From an uncultured beta proteobacterium (GTDB lineage: Bacteria; Pseudomonadota; Gammaproteobacteria; Burkholderiales; SG8-41), in NCBI GenBank assembly GCA_903889565.1, contig CAISYC010000068.1, forward strand, positions 186,001 to 250,000: 64,000 nt of DNA, in the 5' to 3' direction. Under the pieces are notes generated by a model. It had not been told where the DNA came from. It did not search any database and saw only the letters and a list, made by a program, of their open reading frames with translations. A program made the position numbers and the translations under genes. Positions 60,010-64,000 of the stretch are shown here, piece by piece. Position 1 is the stretch's first letter. The number at the start of each line of letters is the position of its first letter.

Positions 60010-60807
60010 TTAAAACGGGACGTCGAAAATGGCCTTGACCGTCCACTGGTCGGTGGCGCCGGTCATGCCGCGGCCGACGCCGAAATTGAACACCCAGGGC
60101 TTGCGGTCGTAGTCCATGACCAGATACAGCGTGTTGTCCTGCAGGCTGTAGGGCAGCGGGTGGTCGAGTTTGCCGCGTGACGTATAGTATTCGACGCCCA
60201 GCGCGATGCCGGGCAACACGTCGTGCGCGGCTTTGAGGCCGAGCACCAGATCGGGGCCGCCGTTGCGGTAGCCGGGCGACAGATCAAAGTCTAGAATCGG
60301 ATTGATGCCGATCAGCCATTTTTCAGCGCGATAACCGCCGATCATGCGCACTTCGCTCGCGATCGGCACTTGTGAATAGCGCTGGTCGACGCGCGCCAGT
60401 TCGAAATTGACGCCGGCATAATAGCCTTCAGCGCCTTCCTCCGGCTTGAGCGGCAGCCATTTCAGGCGCAGCTTGAGCCCCGCAGCGGACAGGCTGCCAT
60501 CGGCTTCGCGCACCGTCGGCAGATAAAGTCCCGCTTCAAAGTCGCGCGTCAGACCGTAGGAAAATTCGGGCGTCAGCCGGAAGCCGTGGCGCGGAATCGA
60601 ATCGCCCGGGTAATTGGGCGTGCTGCGCCCGGCCGGTGTGGTGTTCATGTGCAATTCGAGCCCGAAGTCGCCCGGCTTGTTGATGTCGTCGGTATAGACC
60701 TGGATTTCGTCGTCGATCGCAAACGCCTGCGTTACGCACAGCGCGAGCGCCGCTGCCAGCAGGCGGGCGCCGGCGCGGCGCGTGGTCTGAAATTGATTGT
60801 GCGGCAT
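60010..60807 (-). CDS. Outer-membrane beta-barrel-like protein inside the glc operon
   Basis: 265 residues from the ATG at 60807 (an earlier start at 60846 adds 13). A signal peptide (RLLAAALALCVTQAFA) is followed by a body of alternating hydrophobic strands such as FGLELHMNTT, FEAGLYLPTV, LKLRLKWLPL, YYAGVNFELARV and VFNFGVGRGM, and it ends in Phe (AIFDVPF), the typical outer-membrane insertion signal. I do not recognise a named family. Its position between glcD and glcE is unusual and suggests a link to glycolate uptake, but this is inference. Confidence 0.72.
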   Translation of the reverse strand: MPHNQFQTTRRAGARLLAAALALCVTQAFAIDDEIQVYTDDINKPGDFGLELHMNTTPAGRSTPNYPGDSIPRHGFRLTPEFSYGLTRDFEAGLYLPTVREADGSLSAAGLKLRLKWLPLKPEEGAEGYYAGVNFELARVDQRYSQVPIASEVRMIGGYRAEKWLIGINPILDFDLSPGYRNGGPDLVLGLKAAHDVLPGIALGVEYYTSRGKLDHPLPYSLQDNTLYLVMDYDRKPWVFNFGVGRGMTGATDQWTVKAIFDVPF

Positions 60808-60842
60808 GTTTCGTTCCCCCGTTGGTGCGCCCGGATACAAAT

Positions 60843-62330
60843 TCAAAACCGTTCCATCTCGGCGAATTTCAGCTGTCCGGCATGCACATGCATGCGGCCG
60901 AACTCGGCGCAGCGGTGCAGCGTCGGCACCGCCTTGCCTGGATTGAGCAGCGCATGTTCATCAAAGGCCGCTTTCACCGCGTGAAATGCCGCCAGCTCGG
61001 CGCCGCCGAACTGCAGACACATCGAATCGATTTTTTCGACGCCCACACCGTGTTCGCCCGTGATGGTGCCGCCGGCGTCGATCGACAGTTTAAGGATTTC
61101 GGCGCCGAACTGCTCGGTGCGTTCGAGTTCGCCGGCACGGTTGGCGTCATACAGGATCAGCGGATGCAGATTGCCGTCGCCGGCGTGAAACACGTTCATG
61201 CAGCGCAGGCCGTATTTGGCCGACAGCGCGGTGATCGCGTTCAGCACCGGCGCCAGCGCCTTTTTCGGTATCGTGCCGTCCATGCAGTAGTAGTCGGGTG
61301 AGACGCGGCCCGCGGCGGGGAATGCGGCCTTGCGTCCCGCCCAGAAACGCAGCCGCTCGGCTTCGTTTTTCGACACGCGTATTTCAGTGGCGCCGCTGTC
61401 CTGCAGCACCGCCGTCATGCGCGCGATTTCCTCGGCCACTTCGGCGTCGTTACCGTCGGCTTCGCACAGCAGAATCGCCACCGCGTCGAGCGGATAGCCG
61501 GCGTTGACGAAGGGTTCGACCGCGCGCGTCGTGATCTGGTCCATCATTTCGAGTCCGGCCGGAATGATGCCGGCGGCGATCACGTTGGCCACCGCCTGTC
61601 CGGCGCGGCCCATGTCGTCGAAGGCGGCGAGTATGCATTGCGCGCGCACCGGTTTCGGCAGCAGCTTGACCGTGATTTCGGTGATGACGGCGAGCAGTCC
61701 CTCGGATCCGGTCATCAGTGCCAGCAGATCGTAGCCGGCGGCATCGAGCCCGTCGCCGCCGATCTCCAGCAATTCGCCGTCGATGGTCCACGCGCGCAGT
61801 TTCAATATGTTGTGCACGGTCAGGCCGTACTTGAGGCAATGCATGCCGCCGGCATTCTCGGCGACATTGCCGCCGATCGAGCAGGCGATCTGGCTCGAAG
61901 GATCGGGCGCGTAGTAAAGGCCGAGCGGTGCGGCGGCTTCGGAAATCGCCAGATTGCGCACGCCGGGCTGCACGCGTGCGGTGCGCGAAGCCGGATCCAC
62001 ATCGAGAATGCGCATGAAGCGCGCGAGCGACAGCAGCACGCCGTCCGCCGGCGGCAGTGCGCCGCCCGAGAGTCCGGTGCCGGCGCCGCGCGCGACCACC
62101 GGCACGCGCAGGCGATGGCAGATGCGCAGAATGTCGCGCACCTGTTCTTCACTGTCGGGTAGCGCGACCACCATCGGTAACCGGCGATAGGCCGACAGAC
62201 CGTCGCATTCGTATGGCTGCACATCCTCGCGCTCAAACAGCAGCGCCGCGTCCGGCAGCACCCCGGACAATGCGCGCACGACCTCGCGCTGCCGGATCTG
62301 GTTGACGGGTTCTGCGACCGGATTTGTCAT
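60843..62330 (-). CDS. glcD: Glycolate oxidase subunit GlcD (FAD-linked)
   Basis: 495 residues. The FAD_binding_4 domain has VVARGAGTGLSGGALPPADG (about 79-98), SSQIACSIGGNVAENAGG and GLTVHNILKLRAWT. The C-terminal FAD-oxidase domain ends with GDGNLHPLILYD and TGEHGVGVEK, where the His and Glu of the active site lie. It oxidises glycolate or D-lactate to glyoxylate or pyruvate, feeding electrons through GlcE/F. It is the first gene of the operon and is divergent from the CoA-transferase gene. Confidence 0.96.
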   Translation of the reverse strand: MTNPVAEPVNQIRQREVVRALSGVLPDAALLFEREDVQPYECDGLSAYRRLPMVVALPDSEEQVRDILRICHRLRVPVVARGAGTGLSGGALPPADGVLLSLARFMRILDVDPASRTARVQPGVRNLAISEAAAPLGLYYAPDPSSQIACSIGGNVAENAGGMHCLKYGLTVHNILKLRAWTIDGELLEIGGDGLDAAGYDLLALMTGSEGLLAVITEITVKLLPKPVRAQCILAAFDDMGRAGQAVANVIAAGIIPAGLEMMDQITTRAVEPFVNAGYPLDAVAILLCEADGNDAEVAEEIARMTAVLQDSGATEIRVSKNEAERLRFWAGRKAAFPAAGRVSPDYYCMDGTIPKKALAPVLNAITALSAKYGLRCMNVFHAGDGNLHPLILYDANRAGELERTEQFGAEILKLSIDAGGTITGEHGVGVEKIDSMCLQFGGAELAAFHAVKAAFDEHALLNPGKAVPTLHRCAEFGRMHVHAGQLKFAEMERF

Positions 62331-62485
62331 GCCGGCAGTGTACTACGCCCGCGCCGGCAATCGCTGCGGCGCTGCGCGGTCGTCCGGATGCGAAGCCGGG
62401 GCAAGGCGGGTATCATGCGCGCTTGAAAACCACGGCGCGGCCGATGCTGCGCCGGTCAATCAGCCGATATCGAAAGCCATTCATC

Positions 62486-63682
62486 ATGAGCACAAACACC
62501 ACCCGCAAAGGGCCGCTGGCCCCTTATCGCGTAATCGATCTCACCCGCGTGCGCTCGGGGCCGACCTGCGTGCGCCAGTTCGCCGACTGGGGCGCCGATG
62601 TGATCAAGATCGAGTCGCCGCCCGGAATGGAACTCGCCGACAGCTGGGGCGACAAACGTCTCGGCCCTGATTTTCAGAACCTGCATCGCAACAAGCGCGC
62701 GATGACGCTCAATCTGAAGGATCCGGACGGCATCAAGATATTCCGCAAACTGTCGGACGGCGCCGATGTGGTGGCAGAGAATTTCCGGCCCGATGTGAAA
62801 TTCCGTCTCGGCATCGATTACGAGTCGCTGAAGACCACCAATCCCCGTATCGTTTACGCCAGCATTTCCGGCTTCGGTCAGGACGGCCCGTACGTGAAAC
62901 GCGCGGGGTTTGATCAGATCACTCAGGGCATGGGCGGGCTGATGATGATTACGGGCGAGCCGGGCACCGGGCCGATGCGCGCCGGTATTGCGGTGTCCGA
63001 TTCGGCGGCCGGCGTTTACTGCGCGCTGGGCGTGATGACGGCGCTTCTGGAACGCGAGCATTCGGGACAGGGCCAGTGGGTGCGCGTGTCGCTGCTGCAG
63101 GCGATGATCGCGCTGTGCGATTTTCAGGCGGCGCGCTGGACGGTGGCAAAGGAAGTGCCGCCGCAGGCCGGCAACGATCACCCGACCGGCATTCCGACTG
63201 GCGTGTTCCCGACTGCCGACGGCTATATCAACATTGCCGCCGGCGGGCAGGCGATGTGGGAGCGTTTGTGCAAGGCGATGAAGGCCGAGCAGCTGATGGC
63301 AGTGCCCGAGTTCAAGGACGCGACGCTGCGTTCGAAGAACCGCAAGCAGGTGAATGCCGCGGTCGCCGAAATCACGCGAACCAAATCGAGCAAGGAATGG
63401 CTGGAGATTTTCGAGGCTGCCGGCACCGCCTGCGGTCCGATCTACAAAATGAACGAGGTCTTCGCCGATCCCCAAGTGCAGCATCTGCACATGGCGGCGC
63501 CGGTGCACCACCCGGTGCTGGGCGACATCGCACTCGTCAACCAGCCGATCGAACTCTCGCGTACGCCGAGCGAAATCCGCACCGTGACGCCGGAGTGCGG
63601 CGAGCACACCGACGAAGTCATGCACGAACTCGGTTACAGCGACGGCGAGATCGCCGACCTGCGCAAGCGTATCGTGATCTGA
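62486..63682 (+). CDS. CaiB/BaiF-type (class III) CoA-transferase
   Basis: 398 residues from the ATG at 62486. The family signatures are YRVIDLTRVRSGPTC, FADWGADVIKIESPPG, FQNLHRNKRAMTLNLKDPDG and SISGFGQDGPYVKRAGFDQI, with the catalytic Asp at about 143 (GFDQ). It moves CoA between carboxylic acids, as in formyl-CoA or bile-acid/aromatic acid routes. It is downstream of no coupled gene and divergent from glcD. Its acid substrate is unknown. Confidence 0.93.
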   Translation: MSTNTTRKGPLAPYRVIDLTRVRSGPTCVRQFADWGADVIKIESPPGMELADSWGDKRLGPDFQNLHRNKRAMTLNLKDPDGIKIFRKLSDGADVVAENFRPDVKFRLGIDYESLKTTNPRIVYASISGFGQDGPYVKRAGFDQITQGMGGLMMITGEPGTGPMRAGIAVSDSAAGVYCALGVMTALLEREHSGQGQWVRVSLLQAMIALCDFQAARWTVAKEVPPQAGNDHPTGIPTGVFPTADGYINIAAGGQAMWERLCKAMKAEQLMAVPEFKDATLRSKNRKQVNAAVAEITRTKSSKEWLEIFEAAGTACGPIYKMNEVFADPQVQHLHMAAPVHHPVLGDIALVNQPIELSRTPSEIRTVTPECGEHTDEVMHELGYSDGEIADLRKRIVI

Positions 63683-63756
63683 CTGCAAGCGGCGCAGCGC
63701 AAGGGCGTTCCGGCTGGAAAGCTGCAATTACCTGCTGCGCGTCGCGCGATATCCCT

Positions 63757-64000
63757 TCAGCGGCGGTTTTTGCGGCGGCTCAACAGGCCGCCGATCCCCA
63801 TCATCAGCGCATTGATGCAGAACACGGGGAACAAGCCGAGTGCCGATGCGATGAAACCGAACAACGCCGGACCAGCCGCGCGCATGAGATTGTTCACCGT
63901 CAGGCGCAGGCCCAGCGTTTCGCCGGAGCGCCCCTCGGCGGAGCGACTGAACAACAGGATCGTCGTAATCGGCTGGCCGACGCCCATGCCGATGCCGAAC
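63757..64000 (-). CDS. MFS transporter, C-terminal part (cut by window end)
   Basis: The frame continues past the window edge. The visible 80 or so residues form the last membrane helices of an MFS permease: GMGVGQPITTILLFS, a loop with ERSGETLGLRLTVNNL-like sequence, GPALFGFIASALGLFPVFCINALMMGIG and a basic C-terminus (SRRKNRR). The substrate cannot be inferred. Confidence 0.75.
   Translation of the reverse strand, partial: FGIGMGVGQPITTILLFSRSAEGRSGETLGLRLTVNNLMRAAGPALFGFIASALGLFPVFCINALMMGIGGLLSRRKNRR

Noticed and set aside
1-64000. tRNA, rRNA, riboswitch or CRISPR elements
   Set aside because: Reading by eye I found no cloverleaf-like TTCGANTC region with matching arms, no ribosomal RNA stretch, no known riboswitch core and no regularly spaced direct repeats; a covariance-model scan would be needed to exclude them fully.

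Overview
The window is GC-rich, densely coded chromosomal DNA. It looks like a betaproteobacterium (Burkholderiales or Rhodocyclales relative). Evidence for this is the block xseA / exbB-exbD-lpxK-Trm112-kdsB-adk-pfp-hppA, the tsaE/queG/amiC/mutL/miaA neighbourhood, a glcDEF glycolate oxidase, several orphan Bug/TctC-type binding proteins and many CoA-handling enzymes. No rRNA, tRNA, CRISPR array, integrase, transposase or plasmid replication gene was seen. The assignment is inference from gene content; no database search was possible.

Layout. 1-585: tail of a molybdenum hydroxylase. About 990-5600: a visibly AT-richer stretch with an RRM-like mini-protein, a TauE/SafE exporter with its MarR regulator, a stand-alone Pal-type lipoprotein, tiny ORFs and two DUF proteins (DUF3014, DUF3106). 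5700-11600: amidase, Bug binding protein, NHL beta-propeller and Gfo/Idh/MocA oxidoreductase. 11700-15900: a three-subunit molybdenum hydroxylase (large, FAD, 2Fe-2S) with a translationally coupled exported glutathione peroxidase. 15900-23720: small hypothetical protein, GcvA-like LysR regulator, NYN-LOTUS protein, two transporters, a queuosine-precursor transporter, bicupin, orphan ParA and gamma carbonic anhydrase.

23800-33000 is a conserved core region: membrane H+-pyrophosphatase next to PPi-type phosphofructokinase and adenylate kinase, then lipid A/KDO genes, ExbBD and XseA. The 495-bp exbB-xseA intergenic region carries two perfect, inverted consensus DnaA boxes and a strongly AT-rich stretch. 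33000-45500: transhydrogenase pntAB, miaA, mutL, DUF3047, amiC, tsaE, queG, an acetyltransferase, msrB and glutamate dehydrogenase.

45600-55500 is an accessory catabolic region: BMP-type binding protein, thiolase-like/DUF35 pair, acyl-CoA synthetase, Bug protein, alpha/beta hydrolase, enoyl-CoA hydratase/isomerase, FecR-like protein, MaoC hydratase, peroxiredoxin and hotdog thioesterase. These could together activate, hydrate and cleave an organic acid whose identity the sequence does not give. 55500-64000: another Bug protein, an orphan DNA methyltransferase overlapping the end of a glcD-(beta-barrel)-glcE-glcF operon, a class III CoA-transferase and the end of an MFS transporter.

The points most worth a second look are the DnaA-box/AT-rich intergenic region, the PPi-energy cluster, the glc operon with an inserted beta-barrel gene and attached methyltransferase, the thiolase/DUF35 pair lacking its usual catalytic and zinc cysteines, and the AT-rich island with its small genes and regulatory repeats.
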